Assembly (NCBI RefSeq): GCF_004138105.1
Contig: NZ_RXHQ01000017.1
Span: forward strand, 1-55,341
Length of the DNA: 55,341 bases
Origin: Xylanivirga thermophila
Lineage (GTDB): Bacteria; Bacillota; Clostridia; Caldicoprobacterales; Xylanivirgaceae
Direction of reading: 5' to 3'
Below, piece by piece: positions 38,892 through 47,822 of this stretch. Position 1 is the first letter of the stretch; the number at the start of each line of letters is the position of its first letter. The notes under the pieces were generated by a model. It was not told the DNA's origin and did no database searches. It saw nothing but the letters and a program-made list of their open reading frames with translations. A program made the position numbers and the translations under genes.

Positions 38892-41539
38892 ATTTGATTC
38901 ACTTTCCTTTCGATTTCCTGCAATACCCTATTATAGTAATCCAACATGGTTTTAAGGTTTGGATCCAAATTTTCAAGTGCCATTCGTACCGATTGAACGT
39001 TTGCCTTATCTTCTATAGAAAGATCACCCTTATCTGCTAGTTCACATATCCCTTTAATTACTAGTTGTACCTTTTCAAAATCCTCTTCAGATAGTGGCTG
39101 TGTGTTATATATACTATTTGTATAATCCCTCATTATTGATATGCCATAATCTATATTAGGTGCCCACTTACCACCTAAATCTTCTATGTATTTTATCGTA
39201 CCTGCCCAACCTGCAGTCTTAGTTATGTACCACCTAGGATGTGGCGTCCCTATAGGATCTACTCCACAATATATACCCATATGGTTAAAATGTGCCCTTA
39301 CACCATCCTCCGGCGTTTCAAAAGACTCATGATCCTCGGTCTTATCCCCTGTGGGATTGGCAGTCTTTATACCTGCCCAATTGTTCATATAGGGTCTAAC
39401 TGAACCGGTATAACGCCCAAAGTTGGTCTCCTTTGCCGCCTGAGAATAAAGTATCTCAGGATTAATCCCCGTTTGTCCATAATAGTACCAATAGGTAGGT
39501 GCAATATCTATATACCTAAAATGGGCACCTTTTTTTATGGCCCAAGTCTGCGCCTGCAGTATAGTAGCCTTAGTAGTGCCTATTATGGGCGTCTTAAGGG
39601 ACTGTATTTTATTTTCTACAGCTAAAAATTTATCTATCAAATTACTAGGAATTGATGTCCGTTCATCTCCAGACATATTATCATAGATTCCCCTTGCCTC
39701 TTCAACCCTTTTTTTATCATCTGCCCTTATCTGGGCAATAGTAGAAGGCTCAGGCAGTAGATTTACTATATCAACAAATTTATTGCTAGGGGAATCGGGA
39801 GCCGTTGGCTCCGGCCTTATTTCATCCGATGCCTTAAACACCCTATTGTCTATTACCCCATCTAATCCTGCATCTCGAAGATTTTGAAGACATCTATCTG
39901 CATCTTGTTTTGTTTCAAACTTATCTACTATCATCCAATACCAATCATTTTCCGGTATATAGAGGGCAAATGCATTCTTAAACCCTCTATCCATAAGCAT
40001 TTGTATATTATTTACTGCATTTACCTTATCTCTATTTATTGAATATCTAACACAATAGTAGCCATTTAATCCTGATTTTATCCTATCCTCCAATGCCGTT
40101 AGCTTATATACATTGTTTACCCTCTTTTGTTGATCCAAAGTAAGTCGATCATATGCTATTCTTACTACCTGAACCTGTTTTTTAAGACTATCATCTATTT
40201 CCTGTACCTCTTCTACCTCTGGCAATGTATCTATTAAATTGATTACCAGCTGAACTGCCTTTTTATCCTCTTCTGCCGGATCCGTTGGTTTAGGATCAAT
40301 TGGTTTAGGATCAACTGGTTTAGGAGCTTGTCCATCTTTTACTATTCTTATGTTGATGGCCTCAATGCGCCTACTTTCTCCTGCTGTTCCGGCAAATGCG
40401 CCGTTTGACTTCCATTTATCTACGTTGGCCTTTGGATTTCCCGTAAGTTTTAAGGCATTTAATCTATTATCAATACCCCAACCGTATTGGGCCATGTGTA
40501 CCTGATATTCTATCTTATATCCCTTGTAATCACTGTTTGTCCTGGTATCGATCAGCCTTAGTTGTATGCCCTCTATCCGTTTTGACTCACCTTTTGTACC
40601 TATATAGCCATTGGATTTTAACCACAAAGAACCATCCTTAGGATCCTTCCACACATTCTGGCTACCTGCCTTTGGCATATCACCAAGCCCTTGCACATGT
40701 CCTCTATAGACTAAAATCATATTAGCAGGAGGATTTGTAAGCTTTAAGCTTAAGCCTTCTATCCTCTTACCCTTACCCATGGTACCTAGTCTAGTAGTAA
40801 CTCCTTCTACTATATATTCACCATTAAGATTGCCATAGCTTTCCACATGCCCAGACCCTGAAAACTTTATAGCATCATATACCTCTTCGCCAGAGGTATT
40901 ATTGGATATTATCCTTACATTTATCGCCTCAATACGTCTACTTTCTCCTGCTGTTCCGGCAAATCCACCATTGGACTGCCACTTATCTACGTTGGCCTTT
41001 GGATTTCCCGTAAGTTTTAAGGCATTTGATCTATTATCAATACCCCAGCCGTATTGGGCCATGTGTACCTGATATTCTATCTTATATCCCTTGTAATCAC
41101 TGTTTGTCCTAGTATCGATCAGCCTTAGTTGTATGCCCTCTATCCGTTTTGACTCACCCTTTGTACCTATATAGCCATTGGATTTTAACCACAAAGAACC
41201 ATCCTTAGGATCCTTCCACACATTCTGGCTACCTGCCTTTGGCATATCACCATGCCCTTGCACATGTCCTCTATAGACTAAAATCATATTAGCAGGAGGA
41301 TTTGTAAGCTTTAAGCTTAAGCCTTCTATCCTCTTACCCTTACCCATAGTACCCAGTCTAAATACGAGCCTTTTTATGTACTCACTATTGACATTACTAT
41401 ATGTTTCTACATGTCCATACCCTGAAATGGTAACTTCGTCTGCTGCATTATACACCTCAGCAAATATTCCCGTACTGAATATAACGCCTAAAATCATTAC
41501 AAAAATTAAAACCTTTGAAATAACCGATCTTCCAAACAT
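38888..41539 (-). CDS. Secreted glucosaminidase with six ChW repeats
   Basis: An 883-residue secreted protein with a signal peptide to about residue 28. Two blocks of three ChW (clostridial hydrophobic, conserved W) repeats cover about 38-211 and 228-399; each repeat ends in a GESxRIEGI-like strand (e.g. GTMGKGKRIEGLSLKL). A proline-rich linker (404-422), helical spacer and a SPOR-like module (493-568) follow. The C-terminal part (about 655-800) is a mannosyl-glycoprotein endo-N-acetylglucosaminidase-type (GH73-like) domain with catalytic E704 in SQAAKETNFG. It probably cleaves peptidoglycan, with ChW repeats holding it at the surface. GGAGGG precedes the ATG. A partly deleted copy of its 5' end lies at 42836-43127. 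Confidence 0.88.
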   Translation of the reverse strand: MFGRSVISKVLIFVMILGVIFSTGIFAEVYNAADEVTISGYGHVETYSNVNSEYIKRLVFRLGTMGKGKRIEGLSLKLTNPPANMILVYRGHVQGHGDMPKAGSQNVWKDPKDGSLWLKSNGYIGTKGESKRIEGIQLRLIDTRTNSDYKGYKIEYQVHMAQYGWGIDNRSNALKLTGNPKANVDKWQSNGGFAGTAGESRRIEAINVRIISNNTSGEEVYDAIKFSGSGHVESYGNLNGEYIVEGVTTRLGTMGKGKRIEGLSLKLTNPPANMILVYRGHVQGLGDMPKAGSQNVWKDPKDGSLWLKSNGYIGTKGESKRIEGIQLRLIDTRTNSDYKGYKIEYQVHMAQYGWGIDNRLNALKLTGNPKANVDKWKSNGAFAGTAGESRRIEAINIRIVKDGQAPKPVDPKPIDPKPTDPAEEDKKAVQLVINLIDTLPEVEEVQEIDDSLKKQVQVVRIAYDRLTLDQQKRVNNVYKLTALEDRIKSGLNGYYCVRYSINRDKVNAVNNIQMLMDRGFKNAFALYIPENDWYWMIVDKFETKQDADRCLQNLRDAGLDGVIDNRVFKASDEIRPEPTAPDSPSNKFVDIVNLLPEPSTIAQIRADDKKRVEEARGIYDNMSGDERTSIPSNLIDKFLAVENKIQSLKTPIIGTTKATILQAQTWAIKKGAHFRYIDIAPTYWYYYGQTGINPEILYSQAAKETNFGRYTGSVRPYMNNWAGIKTANPTGDKTEDHESFETPEDGVRAHFNHMGIYCGVDPIGTPHPRWYITKTAGWAGTIKYIEDLGGKWAPNIDYGISIMRDYTNSIYNTQPLSEEDFEKVQLVIKGICELADKGDLSIEDKANVQSVRMALENLDPNLKTMLDYYNRVLQEIERKVNQI
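40343..41422 (-). repeat. Tandem duplication of a three-ChW block inside the gene
   Basis: The segments at about 40343-40855 and 40907-41422 encode nearly the same 170 residues and are also almost identical in bases, with a period of 567 bases (189 codons). The two copies differ at only a few positions (e.g. HVQGHGDM against HVQGLGDM), so the duplication is recent or kept alike by gene conversion. Confidence 0.85.
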
Positions 41540-41758
41540 TTCCCTTCACCCTCCTCTTAGGTCCCATGTAAATTAGATATAGTCTCTCCCCGTTACAGAA
41601 CAATAAATTAACTGAAATACCTCCTTATACCATAATCGAAATATATATATGAATATTATATTGGTATTTACCCTTCTTTTCAATAAGCAGTATTAAATAA
41701 TAGTACCATTTTCCTAGAGAACACTAAACAACCTATTCGTATTATTCTAAGTTGTGCT

Positions 41759-41869
41759 TCAGCTTTTTATCTCCTTATCTGTATATCTTGAAATATCGTA
41801 AGGTAAATACTCATAGTTTTGAATGTGTTTTTTTATGTCCTTTGGAAGTTCTTCATATCCATTTATCAT
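41759..41869 (-). pseudogene. Unrecognised 36-codon remnant in a 390-base gap
   Basis: An ATG-started frame encodes 36 residues with sense-looking composition (ELPKDIKKHIQNYEYLPYDI, then a short charged end). The same frame closes with TGA only nine codons upstream of the ATG, and no ribosome-binding site is seen. It looks like the end of a lost gene. The rest of the gap 41540-41929 is the A/T-rich leader of the ChW gene, of which 41540-41721 is repeated at 42993-43121. Confidence 0.3.
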
Positions 41870-41929
41870 TTCTCTAAGAGTAGTTTTTATATTTCAGTTA
41901 CCTTTACCGTGATATCTTACCAAGCAACT

Positions 41930-42304
41930 CTAACTATGCTCTATTATCCAATTTAATAAATCTTTATCACTTACTGATCCGTTTGCTAAACCTAATCCAA
42001 GTCTAATCAATTCACCATCTGTACAAGTAACTTCAATTCCATTTAGTTCAAGGAACACAAGCATTGCTAATATTCCAATCCTCTTATTTCCATCAATAAA
42101 AGGATGATTATTTATAAGAAAATAACCCAATTTAGCAGCTTTAGATTTAACAGTTCTATATATGTCTTCTCCACCAAATGTTTGAAAAGGTGCATTTAAA
42201 GCAGAATCTAATAAACCTTCATCTCTAATACCATCACTCCCGCCAGTTTCTTTAATAAGAAGACTATGCATATTTAATATTTGCGTTTTAGTTAATCTTT
42301 TCAT
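41930..42304 (-). CDS. Doc-type toxin (Fic/DOC fold)
   Basis: A 124-residue death-on-curing toxin. The Fic/Doc motif HPFIDGNKRIG has lysine where AMP-transferring Fic enzymes have glycine (GNGR), which is the Doc form; phage P1 Doc phosphorylates and blocks elongation factor Tu. An N-terminal MHSLLIKETGGSDGIRDEGL segment is typical of Doc. Its ATG overlaps the stop of the antitoxin gene in an ATGA. The gene is intact. Whether it is active and what it modifies cannot be told. Confidence 0.9.
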   Translation of the reverse strand: MKRLTKTQILNMHSLLIKETGGSDGIRDEGLLDSALNAPFQTFGGEDIYRTVKSKAAKLGYFLINNHPFIDGNKRIGILAMLVFLELNGIEVTCTDGELIRLGLGLANGSVSDKDLLNWIIEHS

Positions 42305-42543
42305 TTGGATAATTCCTCAAATGCTTTCATATGTTTAGATAATACTCTTTTAGCAACTTCCTCTACTTCTTCATCATCAATTGTTTTAACCTTCTCTAAT
42401 TGACCATATTCTATTAACACATAACGTGGTACATTGTTTTTCAAAATTATTACAGTTCCATTTTCATCTACAATTCTTGCTACTTTTGAAAAGTTTTGAT
42501 TAGCTTCTGAAATAGAAACTAAATTTTCGATATTAACTTTCAT
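42301..42543 (-). CDS. Phd/YefM-type antitoxin
   Basis: An 80-residue antitoxin with the Phd-type N-terminal DNA-binding fold (NIENLVSISEANQNFSKVA, then a VPRYVLIEY strand) and a charged C-terminal helix (EVEEVAKRVLSKHM) that would cover the toxin. The ATG at 42543 is chosen because AGGAG precedes it at 9-10 bases; a start 12 codons upstream lacks one. It is first in the operon, overlaps doc by four bases and follows a good promoter, a usual arrangement for autoregulated toxin-antitoxin pairs. Confidence 0.85.
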   Translation of the reverse strand: MKVNIENLVSISEANQNFSKVARIVDENGTVIILKNNVPRYVLIEYGQLEKVKTIDDEEVEEVAKRVLSKHMKAFEELSK

Positions 42544-42567
42544 AAAAATCCACTCCTTTCTACTTAT

Positions 42568-42597
42568 ATTATACCCCACCTTTTAGGATAAATTCAA
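42568..42597 (-). promoter_or_regulatory. Promoter of the phd-doc pair
   Basis: On the minus strand TTGAAT (42597-42592) and TATAAT (42573-42568) are 18 bases apart, with the antitoxin ATG 25 bases downstream. The leader is short. Confidence 0.6.
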
Positions 42598-42835
42598 CCT
42601 AATTTATGATAAGTAAAAAAATATACAGCTCTTATCCAGTAATACTAGATATCGATAGATTTCATAAAGCCCTTATAATCATTTTGTCCTTAGTTCGTTG
42701 TATAATTAAATGCAACACCAAAAAATATAGAACAATAGTTACTCCATGAAAGCCTCTAAATAACTTCCTCTTGATAAAATAAATGTAGCAATTTTTGCAA
42801 TGAAATACCTTGTTTTTTTCTTGCCAAACTAAAGG

Positions 42836-43127
42836 TATACTATCTTATATCCCTTGTAATCACTGTTTGTCCTGGTATCAATCAATCTTAGCTGTATGCC
42901 CTCTATCCGTTTTGATTCATTTTTTGTCCCTATATAGCCATCGGATTTTAACCACAAAGAACCATCCTTTTGAAATAATCGTTTTCCCAAACATTTCCCT
43001 CCGCCTTGCTCTTAGATCCCATGTAAATTAGATATAATCTCTCCCCGTTATAGAACAATAAATTAACTGAAATACCTCATTATACCATGATCTAAATATA
43101 TATAATAATACCATTTTCCTATACAAG
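42836..43127 (-). pseudogene. Truncated copy of the ChW glucosaminidase 5' region
   Basis: Positions 42971-43127 match the leader and first codons of the ChW gene (41517-41721), including ribosome-binding site and the MFGK start, with a short internal deletion. They are joined at the TTTTGAAATAA stretch near 42970 directly to a piece of ChW-coding sequence (42836-42970, like 41080-41213 and 40513-40646) in the wrong frame, so translation stops after about 25 codons. It is therefore a relic. The remaining part of the gap, 42598-42835, shows no gene or clear signal. Confidence 0.8.
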
Positions 43128-43169
43128 AGTTTTATAAAAATTAGGTGCCACTCTAATAATACTATATCT

Positions 43170-43496
43170 CTACATATTTTCACTTCCCCATTGGCACATA
43201 GCCTCTAAAATAGGTACAAGGGTCTGCCCTTTTTTAGTTAACCAATATTCCACCTTAGGAGGTATTTGATTGTACTGCTCCCTATGAACCAAACCTTTAG
43301 ACTCCAAATCTTTCAATTGTTGACTTAACATCTTATGAGTTATTCCATTAATGCTCTTTTTTATTTCACCATATCTCTTAACTCCATCTTGGGCTAAACT
43401 CCATAATATAAGAGGCTTCCATTTCCCTCCAATAGCCTCCAACGTATATTCCACAGGACATCTATATTTTTTAGTAATATCATTATCTATAATCAT
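43170..43496 (-). CDS. HxlR-family transcriptional regulator
   Basis: A 108-residue winged-helix regulator of the HxlR/YodB type. The conserved cysteine near residue 13 (RCPVEYTLEAIGGKWK) can sense thiol-reactive compounds in relatives such as HypR and YodB. The recognition part is NGITHKMLSQQLKDLESKGL. The ATG at 43496 has AAGG upstream. It is divergent from the flavin reductase-like gene, its probable target. TACTT-AA-AAGTA at 43531-43542 in the 130-base gap is a small inverted repeat that may be the operator. Confidence 0.88.
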   Translation of the reverse strand: MIIDNDITKKYRCPVEYTLEAIGGKWKPLILWSLAQDGVKRYGEIKKSINGITHKMLSQQLKDLESKGLVHREQYNQIPPKVEYWLTKKGQTLVPILEAMCQWGSENM

Positions 43497-43634
43497 AATT
43501 AACACCTTACTCTCTTTTTGGTTAGTATATTACTTAAAAGTACATACTTGTATTATATATCGTATAACATATACTATACAGTATAATCTGAAAAATAACA
43601 TTGTAAAGTTAAATCAAAGTAGAGGAGGATTTTT

Positions 43635-44210
43635 ATGATGAAATACAACGATATGGAAAAGAAAAACATAGGTGCTACATTTGCACTATATCCAACTCCA
43701 GATACCATAATAGGAACGGAAGTTGATGGTAAGGTAAATTGGGTAAATATTGCCCATCTGGGCATAGTGGGAATGGATAAAATAATGCTAAGTATGCATA
43801 AATCTCATTATTCCAACAAGGGAATAAAGCAAAACAAGACTGCTACGGTAAATTTAATCAGTAAAGATATGATAGTTAAGGCTGATTATGTAGGAATAGT
43901 CTCTGGACATAAAGTAGATAAATCCAATGTGTTTGAATATTATTATGGTACCTTAAAAACTGCCCCCTTAATTAAAGATTCTCCAATCTCTATGGAGTGC
44001 AAACTTGTAGATAACTATGAAACAGAAGAAGAGGATAACTTCATACTAAAGGTAGTAAATACCTATGTCGATGAAAATATATTAGATGAAGATGGCAAAA
44101 TAGATTATGAAAAATTTAAACCTGTGTTATTTGAAATGCCAACAAAATCCTATTTAGAAGCAGGAAATAAAGTCGGCAATTGCTGGAGCGATGGTAAAAA
44201 TTATATTTAA
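43635..44210 (+). CDS. Flavin reductase-like FMN-binding protein
   Basis: A 191-residue protein of the FMN-binding split-barrel (flavin reductase-like) family. The typical beginning YPTPDTIIGTEVDGKVNWVN (cofactor-binding loop), the NKGIKQNKTATVNLI segment and the middle ECKLVDNYETEEEDNFIL strand pair support the call. Members reduce or bind FMN or take part in oxidative and electrophile stress. AGGAGG lies six bases before two adjacent ATGs. The divergent HxlR gene is the likely regulator. Substrate unknown. Confidence 0.82.
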   Translation: MMKYNDMEKKNIGATFALYPTPDTIIGTEVDGKVNWVNIAHLGIVGMDKIMLSMHKSHYSNKGIKQNKTATVNLISKDMIVKADYVGIVSGHKVDKSNVFEYYYGTLKTAPLIKDSPISMECKLVDNYETEEEDNFILKVVNTYVDENILDEDGKIDYEKFKPVLFEMPTKSYLEAGNKVGNCWSDGKNYI

Positions 44211-44278
44211 AGATTAATGACGACTGCACTAGAGTCAGTAAACATGAAAACCAAGTTTAAAATGCCTTTAAAGAATAA

Positions 44279-44355
44279 TTTTTCTGTATACAAAAATGCC
44301 CTGAACCATGTTTAAATCAAAGATTCAGAGCATTTTTATATATCCAAACTAATCC
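44279..44355. repeat. Hairpin repeat, copy A
   Basis: TTTTTCTGTATA and TATCCAAACTAATCC flank a hairpin in which AAAAATGCCCTGAA (44292-44305) pairs imperfectly with TTCAGAGCATTTTT (44325-44338). The same core (CCCTGAACC, TTAAATCAAAG, TTCAGAGC) recurs at 53365-53440. At 50320-50344 only the two flanks remain, joined. Here it also serves as terminator of the flavin reductase gene and of the converging importer operon. Confidence 0.65.
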
Positions 44356-44378
44356 CATATTTTTTATTTTGTTAGGGC

Positions 44379-45215
44379 TTAATTTTTCATACCTGTCAAT
44401 GCAATTCCCTCAATAAAGTAACGCTGTGCAAAGATAAATATAATCAAAATAGGTATAGTCGCCATCACACTCCCAGCCATAATATGATGATATGCTGTTG
44501 AATACTGTCCTTGCAACAAGGCAATACCAATAGACAATACTCTTGCCTCATCAGAAGTGGTAGCAATAAGGGGCCATAGAAAATCATTCCACGAATACAT
44601 GATCGTAAAAACTGCTAAGGCCGTCAAAGCTGGCTTAGTTAAAGGTAACAATAACTTCCAATAGATACCGAAATAATTGCATCCGTCAATTTTACCCGAT
44701 TCAATGAGCTCATCGGGAAGAGTCATAAAGAATTGCCTCATCAGAAATACCCCAAAGGCACTGAACATACCAGGAGCAATTACAGCAGCTAAAGTATCTA
44801 GCCATCTTAAAGTCTTCATGATGATATAGTTAGGTATCAAAATCATTTGTGTAGGAACCATTAATACTGATAAAAAACCAAAAAACAAAAAGTCTCTTCC
44901 TTTAAACTTAAGTTTTGCAAACGCAAAAGCTGCTAGAGAACAAAAAAACAACTGGCCCAACGTTCTTACAACGGTTACAATAATAGTATTACGATAATAG
45001 GTTAAAAAAGGCACGGTATCAATAACTGCCCTATAATTTTCAAACTGGGGTACCTTAGGAAAAACAACGGGAGGCACCTTCATAGTTTCTGGAAAAGTTT
45101 TTAAGGATGTAGAAATCATCCAGAAAAACGGTATAATCATAATTATAGATCCCAGTATAAGGATTACATGAATCAATATTTTCGATAATGGTATCTTCCT
45201 TTTATCCATTTTCAT
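44379..45215 (-). CDS. Sugar ABC transporter permease, MalG-like
   Basis: A CUT1-type permease of 278 residues with six membrane segments, starting with the MalG-type IILGSIIMIIPFFWMISTSL block. The EAA loop ESGKIDGCNYFGIYWKLLLP docks the ATPase. It is the third gene of a binding protein-MalF-MalG operon without an ATPase gene. It ends 24 bases after the hairpin repeat copy A. Substrate unknown. Confidence 0.9.
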   Translation of the reverse strand: MKMDKRKIPLSKILIHVILILGSIIMIIPFFWMISTSLKTFPETMKVPPVVFPKVPQFENYRAVIDTVPFLTYYRNTIIVTVVRTLGQLFFCSLAAFAFAKLKFKGRDFLFFGFLSVLMVPTQMILIPNYIIMKTLRWLDTLAAVIAPGMFSAFGVFLMRQFFMTLPDELIESGKIDGCNYFGIYWKLLLPLTKPALTALAVFTIMYSWNDFLWPLIATTSDEARVLSIGIALLQGQYSTAYHHIMAGSVMATIPILIIFIFAQRYFIEGIALTGMKN

Positions 45216-45238
45216 TCCTCCTTACAATATGTAACTGA

Positions 45239-46168
45239 TTATTCATAGTGGACCCATTTTTTCTGACCCATAAATTGGAGATAAGTCAAAAGTAGAATAA
45301 TCAAAAATAACACAATTGCTTGTGAGCAAGCATATCCCATTTTAAAATATACAAATCCATTTTCATAAATACCAAATACTATAGAACGACATGCATCTCT
45401 TAATGAGCCCTTGGTTGCACCTAAAATAACAAATATAGGATCAAAAACTTGTGTTGCACTAATAAGAGAGGTAACACTTACAAAGAATATAGACGGAGTT
45501 AATAATGGGATAGTTACATTTCTAAAAGTTTGCCATCTGTTAGCACCATCAATTTCAGCAGCTTCATAGTATACTCTTGATATACCTTGTAGTCCAGATA
45601 ACAGAATTACAATATTATAACCTAGACCACCCCAAATACTAATAAGCATGATGGCAGGTAATATGAATTTTTCATTAGATAACCATCCAACGGGAGCAAA
45701 CCCTAAAAACTCAAGAAAATAATTCACTAAGCCATAATCAGCATTTAATAACCATTTCCATACCATGGCTACTGCGACAGGCATGGTCATAGTAGGTAGA
45801 AAGAAAAAAGTTCGGTATAAGTTTTGCCCCCGTATTTTAGAATTTAATGCGACTGCTAAAAGTGTAGAAAGGACAATAGTGCAAGGAACTGTGATAATTG
45901 TAAACCAAAAAGTATTAATGATTCCAAGCTTAAATGTATCATCTCTCAGCAACAGTTTAAAATTATTTAATCCTGTAAAAATTGGAGTACCTATTCCGTC
46001 CCAATCAAACAATCCTAAAACAAGTGAAAATACAATGGGAATTATATAGAATACAGTAAGACCAATGGAATTGGGAGCAATAAAAAGATAACCAGCAAAG
46101 CTTTCATTATATAACAAACCCTGTTTTAATGTATATGATTTCTTTTTGTTGCCATTTAAAACATTCAA
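45239..46168 (-). CDS. Sugar ABC transporter permease, MalF-like
   Basis: The partner permease, 309 residues with six membrane segments. The N-terminal FIAPNSIGLTVFYIIPIVFS and the EAA loop YYEAAEIDGANRWQTFRNVT are typical of MalF/UgpA-type CUT1 subunits. It follows the binding-protein gene after a 93-base gap holding a hairpin, and precedes the MalG-like gene by 23 bases. Confidence 0.9.
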   Translation of the reverse strand: MNVLNGNKKKSYTLKQGLLYNESFAGYLFIAPNSIGLTVFYIIPIVFSLVLGLFDWDGIGTPIFTGLNNFKLLLRDDTFKLGIINTFWFTIITVPCTIVLSTLLAVALNSKIRGQNLYRTFFFLPTMTMPVAVAMVWKWLLNADYGLVNYFLEFLGFAPVGWLSNEKFILPAIMLISIWGGLGYNIVILLSGLQGISRVYYEAAEIDGANRWQTFRNVTIPLLTPSIFFVSVTSLISATQVFDPIFVILGATKGSLRDACRSIVFGIYENGFVYFKMGYACSQAIVLFLIILLLTYLQFMGQKKWVHYE

Positions 46169-46211
46169 TATCCGTTCCTCCTAACATATTACCAAATTAA
46201 TTTATAAAAGC

Positions 46212-46248
46212 GGTATGAAGAATGCAAAGAATTCACACCCTTCATACC
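46212..46248 (-). terminator. Hairpin between binding-protein and permease genes
   Basis: GGTATGAAG (46212-46220) pairs with CTTCATACC (46240-46248), with GAATTC in the loop; only a short T tract follows on the minus strand. It may be a partial terminator or mRNA stabiliser that makes the binding protein more abundant than the permeases. Confidence 0.5.
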
Positions 46249-46261
46249 TTTTAATCATCAT

Positions 46262-47605
46262 TTATTTCTCAGACGCTAGGATTTCATTCATTTGTTCAGC
46301 AATTTTTTTCATAGCTTGATCTGCATTTTGTTTGTTCATCCAAGCATCAGTCAATTCTTTAGCTTCTACCTCCATCCATTCAGATGCCCTTAAAGATACA
46401 GGATATGGATGACTATAGTTAGCAGCATCAACAAACACTTGAAGATTCATAGAAGGAATAGCATTTACCCAGTCTTCTTCTATGCCCTTATAACTAGGGA
46501 TGGTAATACCTTCTTTAGCTAACAAAGCCATAGAATCCTTTGAAATCAAGTGATTAATTAATTTCCAAGTTTCTTCAGGATACTTGGTCTTAGCATATCC
46601 TGCCCAAGATAATCCATGAATGATGGTCTTTCTCTCGTTTGTATTAGGGCTCATGGGCAAAGGAGCAATATCAGCCTTATCTCCAAGAGATTCATATACA
46701 ATAGGTACATACCATGAACCAATGGTAGTCATAGCTACCTTGCCAGAATTAAACAGATCTTCACCTGTAGTATCTATCATCTGCTGCCCAGTAGGAGATA
46801 CACCATCTTTATAAATTAGATCCAATAAAAATTGAATGGCTTCAATGCTCTCTGGTTTGTCAAATAATGAAGTTTTGTGATCTTCACTAATTATCCCACC
46901 GCCATTCATAACCATAAAATTATAGTAACCGCTTTGATTTGCATTAAGGGAAGCAAAACCATACTGAATAATCTTCCCATCATCGCCTTTAATGGTTAAC
47001 TTCCTGGCATTTTCCCTTAAAGTATCCCATGTCCAGGTATCATCCGGATATTCAACTCCTGCTTTATCAAACATCTCCTTGTTATATACAAGGGCAATAG
47101 TATCGTATTGTTCAGGAATAGCACATACCTTCCCATTATAGCTATAGCCTTCAATTAGGTCCTTGGGATAGTTTGAGACATCAACCCCATCTCGTTCAAT
47201 ATACTTTTGAAGTTCCAATAAAGACCCGTTATCAGCATACTTAGGGAAGTTCGGTATATTCATCCAAAATACATCAGGAGCATTATTGCCAACAGTAGTC
47301 GTCTGTAATTTTTCCCAATATTGAGCCCAAGGCACAATAGTAGCATCTACCTTGATATTAGGATTATCTTTTTCAAAATCATCAATCATCTTATCAATAA
47401 CAGGCTTTTGTACTTGGTCCCAATACATCATGCTTAGTGTTACTTTCTTGTCATTATTGGCAGATTTTTGAGTCTTATCTTCATCAGAAGAATTGTTTAC
47501 ATCGATGTCACTAGAAGATTTATTATTAGAGCAACCTGACAATAGAAAAGCAAATACAAGCGCAATACAAAGTAAAAAAACAATAATTTTTTGACGTTTT
47601 GCCAT
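46262..47605 (-). CDS. Extracellular sugar-binding lipoprotein (family 1)
   Basis: A 447-residue solute-binding lipoprotein. The signal peptide ends at FLLSGCS, with a Ser/Asp/Lys linker after it. The binding domain shows the family 1 patterns TLSMMYWDQVQKP and AIPEQYDTIALVYNKEMFDKAGV, as in MalE-type proteins for oligosaccharides. It is the first gene of the second sugar importer. GGAGG is eight bases before the ATG. The divergent XRE-type gene and its inverted repeats lie upstream and may control it. Confidence 0.9.
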   Translation of the reverse strand: MAKRQKIIVFLLCIALVFAFLLSGCSNNKSSSDIDVNNSSDEDKTQKSANNDKKVTLSMMYWDQVQKPVIDKMIDDFEKDNPNIKVDATIVPWAQYWEKLQTTTVGNNAPDVFWMNIPNFPKYADNGSLLELQKYIERDGVDVSNYPKDLIEGYSYNGKVCAIPEQYDTIALVYNKEMFDKAGVEYPDDTWTWDTLRENARKLTIKGDDGKIIQYGFASLNANQSGYYNFMVMNGGGIISEDHKTSLFDKPESIEAIQFLLDLIYKDGVSPTGQQMIDTTGEDLFNSGKVAMTTIGSWYVPIVYESLGDKADIAPLPMSPNTNERKTIIHGLSWAGYAKTKYPEETWKLINHLISKDSMALLAKEGITIPSYKGIEEDWVNAIPSMNLQVFVDAANYSHPYPVSLRASEWMEVEAKELTDAWMNKQNADQAMKKIAEQMNEILASEK

Positions 47606-47723
47606 AAAAAAGCACCTCCACTTAATATGTGTTAATTCTAACAGAATAGCACCTCATCTACAGATGATTTTTTGTTAAAGCTTTGTTATAATATGGTTGG
47701 GTAATAATATTATTTAGTGTTTA

Positions 47724-47796
47724 GCATAATACGGGCAATATAGAAACAGCATATATACGCGCTATAATTATGTTTAAATTAACGCCCGTATTATGC
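47724..47796. repeat. Perfect 13-bp inverted repeat in the divergent region
   Basis: GCATAATACGGGC (47724-47736) and GCCCGTATTATGC (47784-47796) are exact inverted copies 47 bases apart. They lie in the 301-base gap between the divergent importer and XRE-regulator genes and are too far apart for a simple terminator, so two binding sites bridged by a looping regulator is a fair reading. Confidence 0.6.
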
Positions 47797-47822
47797 AATA
47801 TCTTTGACAATAATAGTATAGC

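Noticed and set aside
41540-41700. Possible riboswitch in the ChW gene leader, because it is conserved between two copies
   Set aside because: The likeness is explained by the duplication itself, and I see no known aptamer motif or terminator switch.
42676-42694. A 16-base match to the end of the S41 protease gene (48603-48618)
   Set aside because: It is short and A/T-rich, has no similarity beyond its ends and is likely by chance.
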